Source: Chaenocephalus aceratus
Taxonomy: Eukaryota; Chordata; Actinopteri; Perciformes; Channichthyidae
Length of the DNA: 64,000 nucleotides
Reading direction: 5' to 3'
Assembly: GCA_023974075.1 (NCBI GenBank)
Contig: CM043789.1
Span: 40,536,092 to 40,600,091, forward strand
Shown here: one piece after another, positions 12,876 through 24,488 of the stretch
How positions within the stretch are numbered: position 1 is the first letter of the stretch
How the letters are laid out: each line of letters opens with the position of its first letter
Notes under the pieces: generated by a model
What the model saw: the letters and a program-made list of their open reading frames with translations, nothing else
Told to the model about the DNA's origin: nothing
Database searches by the model: none
Translations under genes and position numbers: made by a program

Positions 12876-13225
12876 AGGTGGGGTAGGTACATTTGTTGTT
12901 ATATTCCATGGAATGCTCTTAACATCCCGATAGCAATGAATATCTGAAGTGCTTTGACAAAAAAAATCCAAATTCATCTGTGGAAGCCGTGGCGCTGTAA
13001 AAAGCACGACCAATCATCTGAGCCGGCTAAAGTAACTGGATGGCCTACCTGCCTGTCAGCCTTCCATCGGGGCACAAACTTACCTCTGTGCCCTCAGTTG
13101 GTCATGTGCGCGTTCGTGTGTGTTGGAGGAGGGGCTCTGTGAGGAAGTGGCAGATTTGTTCCGGCTGTGTATTTTCAAATTCTAGCGCACTCGAGCCGGT
13201 TTCTCCAAAATGACCTCGCCCACCT
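12876..13225. mobile_element. TTAA-flanked MITE (AGGTGGGGTAGGT family), copy 3
   Basis: TTAA at 12,872-12,875 and at 13,226-13,229 flank a 350-bp element beginning AGGTGGGGTAGGTAC and ending CGCCCACCT. The interior matches copy 2 at 10,125-10,432 in the same orientation. Confidence 0.85.
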
Positions 13226-13440
13226 TTAAAGGAACATTTTATAAAACCCTTTCTCTCATCTCAGGCCTCAATAACATCCTCAAAACATCCTCTGAATGTT
13301 GCAGTTAAAACGTCTCAGTTAACCTTAAACCTTATAGGAACATTATTTGAAAAGATAAACATCCTAAAAAGGTTCTTTGAACATCAGATTAAAACGTTTC
13401 TTTAAAACTAACATTGTGAGAACGTTCCCCGCTCGCTGGG

Positions 13441-14756
13441 CGACCCCTATATCGAACTTTACTTGTAAACCTACAAGACTATAGAAGTAAAAGCTCATGT
13501 TGTAATACAAGATACCATAAATACATTATACTACAACATGTACTGAATATATGTGGGATGCATCTTTTGGCAGTATTTTCTAACCATGCCAGTTGAAACA
13601 ACAAATCAGATGTTTTTTTGCCAGTAATTATTGCCTCTGCTCTCTCTCTCAGGGATCGGGGGATTTCACTCGTGAACTCCTCTCATCGGGCTCTTGAGCA
13701 GTAGCCCTCGTGTGTTTTCAAAGACAAGTAAGCCGAAAGCCTAATGTCAGTTTAATTGGTGTGTTTGCGGCTCCCGTTGCACGCTCCTCACCAGCTTCAA
13801 ATTATAGTTCCAGGGTGTAACTCAAGGACAAAGGGCTTGACACATTGATATGTGCACACAAGCATCATCGGTTACGCTGAGTGCTGATCTGAGAGACAAC
13901 GGCTGTCTGGTGATACTTTTAATGATCCGGAGGTGCGTGTTTTTGCATTTAAATGTGGCCTGTATGCACGCTTAAGTACGACATGGAGCCTCTTCTGGCT
14001 GCTATAGGCTACTAATAATATATGGTAATGATGCTAGTAGTGCTTTGTGCATCCATAGTAAATCATGGCCCCGGCTAAGGGCATTGTAAGATGGTGATAT
14101 TCCTCCATAGCTACCCCCTGCAGTGTAGCCCTCGCAGTATGGCCTCATATCTCAGTCTCTTTGTTCACCGCGATGATGTAGGTGCACTTTCAGGCTCCAG
14201 ATTTTTGACAACCATAGCTGCAAATCCAGGCTAAAAACATCCCACCTTTCTCTATTCTCTTTGTGTTTCCTGGGATGGTGAAACACAACGAGGTGTGAGA
14301 GGCTGCTGGACATGGAGCAACACATCCACTGGAAATATACCAGATATATATACTCGTGTCCAACCGAGTCAAATATCGCCCATTAGAATGTTCAGCACGG
14401 ACGGTCAAATAGGACTTTTTCTCATTATCTTTAAGGTTATTGCAATGACTCCAAATGATCTGTGATTATGTGATCAGCATCTGCAGCACATGTCCTTTGC
14501 TGAAGGGGGGGGGGGGGGGGGGGTACAGCAGGAGTTGATTACTTTCTAGGGAAATGTGGGACTTCCATGAGAAAAGACTATGTGACTAACATGGTGATTG
14601 TCAGGGTTCTGCAGCTAGTGGGAGGTAAGGTACACAGAGCGAGGTCAGTACACTGGGCATATAGTGTACTTTCATGGATGAAATGCTATCACTCAGAGGG
14701 CTTCTCACTGACCAGCCTCTGGGATTTCATTGTATATATATATATTTTTTTGTACA
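13441..14756. other. No gene; candidate non-repetitive segment 13,640-14,180
   Basis: This stretch is less AT-rich than its surroundings and contains no repeat I recognise, so it could hold conserved non-coding sequence or an untranslated exon, but nothing proves that. A 19-base G run lies at 14,505-14,523. Confidence 0.35.
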
Positions 14757-14935
14757 TGTTACTTGTTAGACGCTTTTATCCAAAGCGACTTCCATACGTT
14801 CAATACTGTGGACATTCCCCACAGGAGCAATTTGGGGTGAAGTGTCTTGCCCAGGGATACAACGACATGCTCGAACTTGCTACCCCCTGATTCGAAGTCC
14901 AGCACTCTATCCTGAGCCACAGCCACCCCATATCT
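14757..14935. repeat. Dispersed repeat (GACGCTTTTATCCAAAGCGAC family)
   Basis: 'ttagacgcttttatccaaag' followed by 'caatactgtggacattcccc' and 'gtgaagtgtcttgccc'. The same order of motifs recurs at 54,310-54,440 and 58,890-59,020, and the first motif also at about 37,482-37,545. It is a common interspersed repeat in fish DNA; the class is not assigned. Confidence 0.75.
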
Positions 14936-15158
14936 TAGCTGTTTAATCATTTGTTCATGCTGTGTGGTACTGTTCTGTATATTATTTCATTTAAAGGGTT
15001 AGGTATGCATGTATAGCCCGTCTAAAATAATCTGCCAGAGTCCTGAGGAAAATATGCGCTGCCATTAACCCTTCCTTTTAACCGCAGTGTACATTTTCCA
15101 TATGTTTGAAGACTACCTTAAACTAGATGGTCCTGTTTTGATGTTATAATGTGTCCAT

Positions 15159-16232
15159 CAGGGTGCGAACTGGAGGGGAGCAGGGGGAGCTATAGCTCCC
15201 CTAGTGGTGACATGAGCTCCCCTGGGAACATGGTTTGTGAAATTTGGGGGGAGCTCTCTACAATACTGATATGATGACCAAATAAATTCCATTTTGGGCA
15301 TGTTTTTTTTTTCAAAGGTGTACAATAAGTTAAATACAATTATATTTAGAGTTTATGATTCATGAAAAAAGTGTCGCCTGCTTGCACCGTGCACGCTGCC
15401 CGCAGCTCCACCCACTACCCACTCACTCACAAGCTCGTTTAGTTAGCACTGCATGTTTACCAGGCATTGTTGCTGCTGCTGACATGTCGAAAAGAAAAAA
15501 ACAACTTAGGCCAATTTCTTTAAAAAGACGGCCAAACAACCTGATCAAGAAGACCAACCGAATGTAGCTGGTGGTAGCACATCGTACGTTGTGACTGCTG
15601 CTACAACAGAACCGAGAGAGGAGGGAGCTAAGGTCAGTGCTAGTGCTAACTTGACAGCTAACGTTAACTTGGGGGCTGAAGAGACACAAGAAGACGAGCC
15701 AAGAGAAGCTAACTTGATGACTACAACTACCATACAGTAGTAGAGATCGAAGGAGATGTGGAAGAAGATGATGATGCTGCTGATGACCACCCCACCTGTT
15801 CTTCCTCTTCCTCCTTGCCTGCTGCTCGAGATGGGGGGCGAAGTTGCTGCGGTGGTCCCGTGGCCGCCGGCTGGCTGGACCAGCCAACAGTGGAGTGAGT
15901 GGATCACATTTGAGTCATTTTAATTTGATTAATTAATTAATTAAACAGTCAAACGTTACATTGGTGGTCCGTGGATTATTTATTATCAAGTTAATTGAAG
16001 TTTGCGTAGCCCATACATGCTCGGGAAATCTGTTGACATGAACATGATCCATCGGGACGTTTCATGTAAATGTAGACCTGTGGCACCACCCCGTGTGCAA
16101 CAGATGTTCTCTTTATAATAGGCCTATGTCTGTGCTGTTGCTATTAATGCACGGATCAGCATTTACCCCCCCCCCCCCCCCCCCCGCAAACAAAAAAATC
16201 CCGGCGGAGACCGTGGTATAGTTCGCACACTG
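15159..16232 (+). mobile_element. hAT transposon, internally deleted, with decayed first exon
   Basis: The termini are CAGGGTGCGAACTGG and ...AGTTCGCACACTG. The flanks are GTGTCCAT (15,151-15,158) and GTGTACAT (16,233-16,240), an 8-bp target duplication with one mismatch, as expected for hAT. An ATG at 15,485 opens MSKRKKQ, and a shifted frame continues with FFKKTAKQPDQE-like sequence. This resembles the N-terminus of fish hAT transposases of the ZMYM/ZNF862 type. A frameshift separates the pieces, and no BED or dimerisation region follows. A 20-C run lies at 16,166-16,185. Confidence 0.8.
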
Positions 16233-16904
16233 GTGTACATAAGTGTAATAGTATCAACGTTTTCTATGAAAGTGTGTAGGATTAAGTGGCATCTAGTTCC
16301 AACTGAAAACAGCAACCTCTGATGCTGACAAAATGAAAGCAATGCAGAAGTGCCAACAGATGAAGTTCTATAAAAGGCCACTTGAGCCTGGCTTCAAAAG
16401 GGAGTCGATCTCCATGGAGTGCGGGAGGAGTTTTAAAACCCTGCAATGTGTTAGCATTCAAACACTTCACTTTGCATTGTCTTGAAGTCAACAATGCTTT
16501 GAATGTGTTTTTGTTAGATGTCTGATATAAGGTCTTGTGGCTCGAGCTTTTCATTAGACATAAAATCCATGTCCAAAACATCTGTATCTTAAAAACAGGG
16601 GTTGCTAATAAGTGACTAAGAGACTATGAAATGTCATCACGCCGGACATTAGCCGCCTTTAGCTTCAGTGCACCACTCTACAGAACCCAATGTTAGAATA
16701 CACAACTTGTTTGCAGCCTGGTACAAACCAAAGGGTTCTGTTCCCAATAGAAATATATTTTCTAAGTCTAAAATACTCAGTGGATTTAAAGGGGACCGAG
16801 TTGGCCAATAACACTGTGACCGCTGCTGTTATACATGTATTTATTTATAGCAAAATATTGATTAGCGCAGCTTTTAAGAAAGTTGATGAAGCACACATGT
16901 AGTT
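16233..16904. other. No gene seen
   Basis: Intergenic sequence between two hAT-type insertions. Open frames of up to 99 codons lack recognisable motifs. Confidence 0.5.
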
Positions 16905-17773
16905 CAGGGTTTCCGCTAGGATTTTTTCTCGCCGGTCAAATGTCCGGGCAGAATTTATTTTACCGGACAAATTTGAAACTTACCGGTCATGTTTCAATAA
17001 TAATAATAAGAGTTGTGTAGCAGAGTTTCCGTTAGCAGGTAATTACCGGACTATGAGCGGATATGCTTCAGTTTAAAACTCAGTTCACGGGGCTCATTTT
17101 TATATTGCTTCAGTTTATAATCCTAACAGATCGAAAAATTCAGATTCATTTTTCAATAAATTATTCCACAAACAACAAACAACATAAGTATTACATTCAA
17201 ACAAACTACTTGTAGTAGATAACGTACATTATTCAGAAGTTTACATTACATTTGAATAATAACACGGGAGAAACGGATCCTCTCTTTTCCCCTCTCCCCT
17301 CTCTCCCTCCTGACAGCACGTCGCTAGGCTTGTTTGAGACAAGCAAGACCTGCGCAGTTGCGATCAACGTCTTGCTAGTGCGTTGCATGATGGTTAGTCA
17401 TTTTGTCCGACTTGCTCTGGAGGCTCGCCCACATGAGACTTTGAAATCTCGCGGGACAAAGACGCCCGCAGCCTTGAGAGCGAGGCGAGGCGAGTTGGCG
17501 CAGTTGCTCTCCACGAGCTGCGGAAGCGAAATGCTTGATGGGAAACGGCTCGCTGGTATCTCGAGCTGAGCGCTCATTGGTGGTTTTTACCACGTGCTGC
17601 TGATGAAACTCTCCAATTGGCTGGCAAAAGTTTGTTGTTGTTTTGTGTCAGTTTTACGTCGCCACATCCATTCCCGTTTTTCATCATTGTTCCACAATGT
17701 TTATCATCATGAAATTAATATCTATATATTTTATACTATACTGCTTACCGTTTTCATACTTTATATATCTCAG

Positions 17774-18024
17774 CATATTCATACACACTGTTCATACTGC
17801 TCACAGGCTGATATCTAGTGTATTCATACACACTGTTCATACTGCTCACAGGCTGACATCTAGTGTATTAATACACACTGTTCATACTGCTCACAGGCTG
17901 ATATCTAGTGTATTCATACACACTGTTCATACTGCTCACAGGCTGATATCTAGTGTATTCATACACACTGTTCATACTGCTCTCAGGCTGATATCTAGTG
18001 TATTCATACCCCACTGTTTATTCA
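17774..18024. repeat. 45-bp minisatellite, about 5.5 copies
   Basis: The unit contains 'cacactgttcatactgctca' and 'ggctgatatctagtgtatt'. Copies start every 45 bp with one or two substitutions each. The long plus-strand open frame across it is periodic only because 45 is divisible by three. Confidence 0.9.
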
Positions 18025-18175
18025 TCATTCAATTCATTCTGTTATTCTGTAGATTGTGTACATTACTTTCCACTTCACTGCTTGTTGCACCTGGTTAGAA
18101 GCTAAACTGCATTTCGTTGTCTCAGTACCTGTAATATGTGCAATAACAATAAAGTTTAATCTAATCTTGAGCAGG
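18025..18175 (+). mobile_element. Retrotransposon 3' end fragment
   Basis: 'aaactgcatttcgttgtctc' then 'tgcaataacaataaagttta' and a TCTAATC tail form the typical 3' end of a common teleost non-LTR retrotransposon. No coding part is attached. Confidence 0.6.
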
Positions 18176-18343
18176 AACAAATGTATTTACTCAGTACATA
18201 TCTGACATTAACGATTAAACACATTTGTGCATTCTTTATAAATGCAAACCGAGTCAAGCCGACTCCGGAGGTGGCCGTATGCACCTTAAAGTTGTTTGCA
18301 ATCCGCCAAAAAACCGAGAGAAGAAGAAGAAGAAGCCGTCTCC

Positions 18344-20315
18344 CATAGGTATATATAAACACTAGATGACTCACCCGCGCTGCTGGCCAATGGAGACCGA
18401 CGTTGCCACTTGGCCGCCATCTTGCTACAGGGAGTTCTCTCATTCATAACATTATGGTTTACTATTTAAATAACCATAGCTTGCTCAGTTTTCAACCCAT
18501 TTTCAAACGGTTTGGTTTTTTATAAACATCAAAGATGTAGTTATGATACTGCATACTTATAATCATGGACTTTCATATGAAAATATCATTAATCAGATAA
18601 AGCAATAGCTATACACACACACACACAAGGTATTTATATTTAAAATATTTGCCGGTGTATATATTTCCATTTATTTTATTATATTGTTAATATTTAAAAT
18701 AAATTATAAAATTAAAATACATTTATATTTTATATATAAAAATCGGTCTCATGTTACCACTCTGTAAGCCAAGAGTTGTTAATTTAGCAATGCCTTAGCT
18801 TTAAGAACAGGGACACAACTAATGACAATAGCATATGTTGGTATATTATTTAGATATTCACACCTTTATCAGAAGAACCAAACCAACATAACATGTGCTC
18901 ACAGACAGGCCAGTTCTGTCTAATTTATCACAATTCATTTTTGAGATCTTCATATCATCCTAGTTTTGTAAACAAATCCAGAACCTTTGAAATATGTCAT
19001 TGAAAAAAGACCAAGAATAATATAAACTGTACCATACGTCCTTTTGTGTCCTTCTGTAGTCCATTTGTGGTTTGTCTTGTTTCACCCCGGCTGATATATC
19101 ACAAAATCCACTGTTTAAATTGTTCCCTATATTGCCCCTATGCAATATATGCACCAACAATCAATCATTGTCCAGCCTCAGCTTTGGTATTCTTTCACAA
19201 CCATGTTATGGGTTTATTAGACTGAGCAAACATAAACATATGTGGGGAACATAGTGCTGCGTCTCCTGTCCGGTCAAATTCCTCACTCCTGAAGTGCTCA
19301 CTGCAGAGCAGTGTCCTGTCACAGGAAACAAAACCGTCCCTTCTTAGGCCGAGTTCCCACTGCCTCCTCCTCTCTTTGGTTTTGAGAAACCTTAAAAACA
19401 TGAGAAAGGTAGCCAGATATATAAATTATTGTCAACATGTTCCTCCCTTCTTTCCTTTAACATTAAGGGTAGGACAAAAACACACACCGAAATTATCATA
19501 TTTTTGGTATGTATGCATGTATGTATAGCCTACTTTAAGAATAAGACAACCACACTAAGAGTAATAAAAAAGGTGTCCAATAGAAACATTAAATAATTGT
19601 GTAAAGAAATGGTAACAACATATTCTAAAGAGGCTGGGTCAACAACAATCTTGCAATACTATTATCTCACATAGCCCCACTGATCCTGTGTAGCAGGACT
19701 TGTAATGTACACATCCACTAAGTAATTAACGATTATCCTGATTTTAGTCATAATATTGTCATATCTTACACGTGAAAGGTGATCCCACGGGTTCTTGTTT
19801 CCAGACTGCGGCGATTGGAGCATCCGTAGGCTGCACACAAGTCCGGCATAGTCAGGTACTTCTGTAAACACAAAGCCAGCAAATTCCTGTATCATAATGC
19901 AAGATGTTTTTAACAAGCCAAACCACTTGGAAGAAATCATGTGTAACTTAAGTTGTGTTGAAAAGAAAGAGCAGTTCTGCCTCTCCCACTGGTGTAAAGT
20001 TGCTGGGTCAACTTTGTAATACTAGGTCTCACTCACAGCCTCTTGTTATTAGCCAGCTAATAAATACAACCACATACACAAAGAAAAGCTGCAATTTCAA
20101 CATGTCCAAGCATCCTGTATCATAGCCATGCTAATCATGTTTATAATAAACCAAACCGTTTGTAAATGAGTTAAGAGTATTTTTGTGCAGATCACTCACC
20201 TGACAACAGCTACCATAACGCGAATCAGAGTAACTGTTAACTGTAGCAAGATGGCGGCCGGTCAGCTACGCTGGAAAATCTCCCATGAGCCATCTAGTGT
20301 TTATATATATCTATG
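18344..20315 (-). mobile_element. P-element-like transposon with THAP domain
   Basis: A 29-bp terminal inverted repeat with two mismatches begins CATAGGTATATATAAAC on the left and ends in its complement at 20,315. It is flanked by the exact 8-bp direct repeat CCGTCTCC (18,336-18,343 and 20,316-20,323). A second inverted match (GGCCGCCATCTTGCTACAG) lies just inside both ends. A THAP-domain fragment sits on the minus strand inside. An 8-bp duplication plus a THAP DNA-binding domain is the P-element superfamily combination. A THAP gene fragment carried by a different 8-bp-TSD superfamily is the alternative. At 1,972 bp it is too short for a full transposase with introns, so it is probably defective. 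Confidence 0.7.
19210..19401 (-). pseudogene. THAP zinc-finger domain fragment
   Basis: The minus-strand frame reads ...KTKERRRQWELGLRRDGF..., then LLCSEHFRSEEFDRTGD. This is the second half of a THAP domain: the invariant Trp, the Cys-x2-His pair (C-S-E-H) and the following F...FDRTG. The N-terminal Cys pair must lie in an upstream exon that I did not find, and after FDRTG the C-terminal AVPTIF-like box is not recognisable. THAP domains bind DNA in THAP proteins and P-element transposases. Its position inside a TIR element with an 8-bp duplication supports a transposase origin. Confidence 0.7.
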
Positions 20316-20787
20316 CCGTCTCCGAGCTGTCCGACTTCAGGCGAGCTTTTTGAGACCTCCCCCGGCTGCGATCGGCTACTCTCGTCTACTTTCGAGGCGA
20401 GCCGCAACGTGTCTCAAACAAGCCTAGTTTCTCATGCAGCTCCTGCAGCTCGCTAAACAGAGGGCGGGGCTTCAGGTGCTCATGCAGAGCTGCGTGTCTC
20501 GGTCAGACTCAGCAGCTGATCTGATCTCTCTCTCGCGTCCGGTTACACTTCACTCGCGTTTATGTCCATATCGATCAGATCCAGCTCTCCTGATCGGCCT
20601 TTATAGAGAGCACCGGTCAAACTATTAAGAGTGAATATCGGCCGATAATGACCGGCGGCCGATCGATCGGAGCCTCCCTAATTATTACCAGACATTTTGA
20701 CCGGCAGGTTTTGAATTTACCGGTTTTTAATAAATGTTACCAGCTAAAAACCGGTAATTACCGGCTAACGGAAACCCTGATGTAGTT

Positions 20788-23327
20788 GTCCACAATTTGA
20801 CTCAATAGTAGAACAAAATGACAATCAATTATATGAAACATTCAAAAGAATATACACAACAAAGTAGGCTACTGCCCATGTAAATCGACTGCACTTTTCA
20901 CATATTTCATACTTGTGCTGGATATGAACCTATAGTCTATTTTCTCCTAAATATGTTTCTGTTTTATACAGTTCCTCTGATATCTTGTTTATTTTATTTA
21001 TGTAGCATATATTCCCTCGTGAAAAACACAACATTGCTGCTTTTTTTAGCGAGTTGGAGTGAGCATAACTTATCATCATTATGTTTAATATTTGGTGTGG
21101 TCCAGTGCTTTAATAGAGCTTTCCATCAGTGGCAGGATGCCGTGCTGTCCATGCAGCCGTGCGGAGGCAGTGGAGAGCAGTGTGCTGCCTCGGCCTGTCG
21201 CCCTGCTCTCATAATTGCGCCTCGCATTGCAATCACTTTGGCCCGGGATCCCATCGACGAGTGACACAGGTTGTTTTTCAAGCCGCTTCTCGGGCCAGAG
21301 CCGGGCTGTAAAGAGTGTGATGTTTCTCTCTCGAGGGAGCGGTGGAGCACTCACTCCTCCAATCTGGGGGCATCACAACACTATGTTTCACTTGGACAAA
21401 AGAGAGGATGGATGCCTTGCTCTATTAGTTTTACAGTACTTTCACCCTGCAACAAGTTATTCACTCCTCTCAGGTGGAGCTGTATTCATTTTGCTCTGCA
21501 GCAGTTAAACGGAGGATATGAGCGAGGAACGGCTCATTCCAAGCCTTTTTATTGAAGTCTGCGATAAATAAGTACCCAAGTGCTTCTTCCACCGCCCCGT
21601 CTGCTCCTCCGGATATACCTTGCTCCCAACGCAGCCGTTTAGGGAGGGGGGAAATGTTATTGCTCCGTCCGTTTTATCTCACATTACCTGAGCAGCAGGA
21701 CGGCGGGCGCGGCTTCAACCCAGTTCTGGGACACTGGAGCCGGGCCGGGGTTCTGCTCACGTCTGCTTTGTCCAGACACAATCATCTTTCTTAGCGGTTC
21801 AATCTGCCTCACTGCGTGCATAGCAACAGACCAGGATACTGTCACATCTTGACGTATAGTCAATAACATCCAGTGCAGGGAAATAGGAAAACAGCCGCAG
21901 AAAGTGCTCACGTAGCTATAAAAAAAAGCAGTTAAAAGGAGCAGTTTAAAACTAACATCCGATATTAAAGAAATCACTCCAGAGCGAGTTTGCATTGCTG
22001 GCTCCAGCCCCGCAGGCTGTGGGAGGGTAATTAATGTCAAAACAGTGCAGTGCTACAAACAGACGTTGGCTCTGCTCTCGGCCTGACATGGCTACAGCGC
22101 ACGAGGCTTCGCAGCTCTTCCAGCGCCTCGGTGGAGACACATTCCAGCAGACTGCACTGCTCCACGCCGCCTCTCACTGGCCCTCTAATGAGGTTGGGGG
22201 ACTGTCAAGCGCCTTCCCCTCTGTGCGTGTTCCCTGCCCACTGCCCTGCTCTCTCTGGGCCTGCCACACACTTTACACTGGCTGCACCGATTAATCAAAT
22301 AAGGCCTTCTGCTGCTCACTTTAGCATTTATTTTCCTTTTTTTTTTAAAGATTGTAGCCCTTGAGAAACGATCTTGTTGGTTGTAATAATTGGAAATTCT
22401 GCTGGCCTTGTTAGCAAGGCTAAAGTAGGGTGGAGAATGTGCTCCGACGATGTAATTGAATGTTTGCAGACGCAGCAGCAGTGTTTGCACACGTGCAGGT
22501 TATGGAAACATGTCGTGATGACATCAAGATACATCTTTTTACAAGGCCGTCTTAGCCAGCACTGCGTCTATGCTTAACACAAGACTACTGCACTTTATGA
22601 GCATTAGGCTACATTCCAATACCTTTGTGCCAGGATTTAGAAAGGGCCAACCATTTTTGATTGCGTGCCTAATATATGGATTTTTAAATGAGCAACATTT
22701 ATGTTTTCCCCTTGTGCTCCACGAGGGGAATTTCTCGCCTTTTAATTGTACATCCTTTTGGCTAAGGTTACTGCACATGGCAAAAATGTTGATGTTTTTA
22801 CCCCCAATTTTAACAGCTTGACATCCGCTCTAAATAACATAGAATTATGTGTCTTGCCAAAATACAGACACGCTTGGAGCTTTAAGGACAAATCTCTCGC
22901 CATTGAAACCCATTAAAACCACACTTCATGTTCCCATGGTCATTGCCGCATTAAATCCTGCATACTATTACTGTATATCAAAAGCTTCTCAGTGAGATCT
23001 GGAACAAATATTAATATATGCATTTTTATTTCTCTCACACTGCACAAGAAAAATACAAATGCATCGATGTCTACAGTATGTTGTTGTATATATATACCAG
23101 ATTGTGAAAATAAATCCCCATGGTATTTAGAATACAACAACATCTAGTGGCATTGCGATAATAAACTGCTGTTAAAAACCTGAATATTTGGTGTGAAAAG
23201 GTTGGTTCCTGTATATAAATAATTCAGTTTTGGACACATATCTTTCTGTTTTCTAAGCTTTATTAAGTACTGGTATGTGATCCATTTACACTCGGGATGA
23301 AATGGCATTACTCCAAGTTATAACTTA
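20788..23327. other. No gene recognised; GC-rich segment 21,100-22,300
   Basis: About 1.2 kb is clearly richer in G+C than its surroundings and carries overlapping open frames on both strands up to 118 codons. None shows a domain, conserved start context or splice-flanked exon that I can recognise. It contains no repeat I know, so regulatory or untranslated-exon function is possible. Confidence 0.35.
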
Positions 23328-23472
23328 CCCAGCTAGACATGTTACATTCATTGTTCGAGGAATGGTTTCAGCGGGAAGTTTTCTTTTGGTTTCTTTGGTT
23401 TGGATTCTGGGAACCAAAATAAAACGTCCAGCTGAAAACAACAACGAATTGTAACAAACATGTCTAGCTGGG
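23328..23472. mobile_element. Short MITE with CCCAGCTAGACATGTTAC inverted ends
   Basis: CCCAGCTAGACATGTTAC at the left is mirrored by GTAACAAACATGTCTAGCTGGG at the right, enclosing about 100 bp. The interior shares 'cagcgggaagttttcttttggtt' with the repeat at 11,600. No target duplication is clear. Confidence 0.7.
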
Positions 23473-23730
23473 AACTCACACATGCCACCGCAAACATGCA
23501 ATATCTGCTTACAGCTTATCATGAAATATTATTATTACGTCTTGTTTGTTTTTTTCAAAAGAAAACTGTGGTGACATCAGATTTTTTTTAAAACATCCTT
23601 TTCAAACAAATGTAACAAGTTTGTTTTTTAAAGCACTCTAGAAATAAATCTGACCTTGACCGTGACCGTGTTAATATTTGCCATCACAGGAACGTTTTAT
23701 AAAGAAAGAATAACATCCTGAAAACATTTT

Positions 23731-23765
23731 GATATACTTTATTAATCCCCGTGGGGAAATTGTTT
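23731..23765. mobile_element. LINE/SINE tail motif
   Basis: 'gatatactttattaatcccc' followed by 'gtggggaaattg' is a widespread fish retroelement end. A relative is at 61,441-61,475. Only the terminal motif is present. Confidence 0.5.
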
Positions 23766-23994
23766 CTCTGCAGACGTAATACTTATACGTATAACCACAC
23801 TATGACTAAAACTAAAACAAGAAACACCAGTTTTAAATAAATCAAAGGAAACTTATCTTGTAAAAACTAACACTAACTAAATAAAACAACTAACTAAAAC
23901 TATCACTCAAAACTTGTCTTAACTCACTGACTTACTATGAACTGTAATAACTTTAAACTAAAACGTAACTAAAACTTTGTGCCCGCTGCTCTTA

Positions 23995-24208
23995 CGGCCC
24001 GAACTGCATTGTGGTCCCGTCGCTTCGCTTTGCTCGCCAAGCTTCGACGGATGCGTCAGCCAATCAAATCATATGCCAGTACAAGCTCTAGCCAATCAAA
24101 CCGCGTGCTTGTGTGTCCGGGGCGGGAGATTCATGTGATTGGTTGTTGGTCGAGCTTCAGACACGCCCGCCGGCAAGCTTCAACGCACGCTGCCGTGTGG
24201 ACGCCGCG
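23995..24208. mobile_element. Harbinger-like MITE, TTA target site, copy 1
   Basis: TTA flanks both ends (23,992-23,994 and 24,209-24,211). The interior ('cagccaatcaaatcatatgc', 'ggcgggagattcatgtgatt') is the reverse complement of the larger relative at 43,966-44,347. A 3-bp TTA duplication fits PIF/Harbinger. It inserted between the two copies of the duplicated 3' end of the coiled-coil gene. Confidence 0.75.
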
Positions 24209-24212
24209 TTAA

Positions 24213-24307
24213 GGCGACCCAGTTCTCGGTGGATCCGATAACGCTAAGAGGCTGCGACGGTTTGGGAGGCGGGTGAGGCAGGAGTCTCACGGTGCCGATG
24301 GAAGGCA
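24213..24307 (-). pseudogene. Duplicated 3' end of the coiled-coil gene
   Basis: About 95 bp here are nearly identical to 24,517-24,610, the last codons of the adjacent gene (shared 'gacccagttctcggtggat' and 'gctgcgacggtttgggaggc'). The flanking 'aaaacttgtcttaactca' tract is also duplicated (23,908 and 24,409). The extra copy lies downstream of the stop codon on the coding strand, so it cannot extend the protein. Confidence 0.85.
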
Positions 24308-24488
24308 TATCTTATAAAAACTAAAACTATCAACTAAAACGTATCTTAATAACTCATTGAAAATTAATTCTAATAACTTTAATCTAAAACTAAACAAAAA
24401 CAATCAATCAAAACTTGTCTTAACTCATTGACTTACTATTAACTATAATAACTTTAAACTAAAAACTAACTAAAACCAATTCAACTAA

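Larger units (their letters stand above)
17328..20423. mobile_element. Second-level TIR element inside the hAT
   Basis: GCTTGTTTGAGAC at 17,328 is mirrored by GTCTCAAACAAGC ending at 20,423. CTAG flanks both sides (17,324-17,327 and 20,424-20,427), which could be a 4-bp target duplication or part of the inverted repeat since it is palindromic. It carries the 45-bp minisatellite and the P-like insertion. Confidence 0.6.
16905..20779. mobile_element. Outer hAT-like element with nested insertions
   Basis: Starts CAGGGTTTCCGCTAG and ends CTAACGGAAACCCTG. Both sides carry ATGTAGTT (16,897-16,904 and 20,780-20,787), an exact 8-bp target duplication. CAGGG ends with an 8-bp duplication are the hAT signature. 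Subtracting the nested elements leaves under 1 kb of its own sequence, rich in 'accggt/ttaccgg' motifs near both ends, and no transposase. It is non-autonomous. Confidence 0.85.

Noticed and set aside
15423..15907. Minus-strand ORFs of 120-154 codons
   Set aside because: They overlap the decayed hAT exon, whose plus-strand reading is recognisable. The minus frames have no motif.
17774..18024. Possible CRISPR-like direct repeats
   Set aside because: The units abut without unique spacers, and this is a vertebrate genome. It is an ordinary minisatellite.
17643..18098. 151-codon ORF with 15-residue periodicity
   Set aside because: Product of the 45-bp minisatellite. No start context, domain or splice support.
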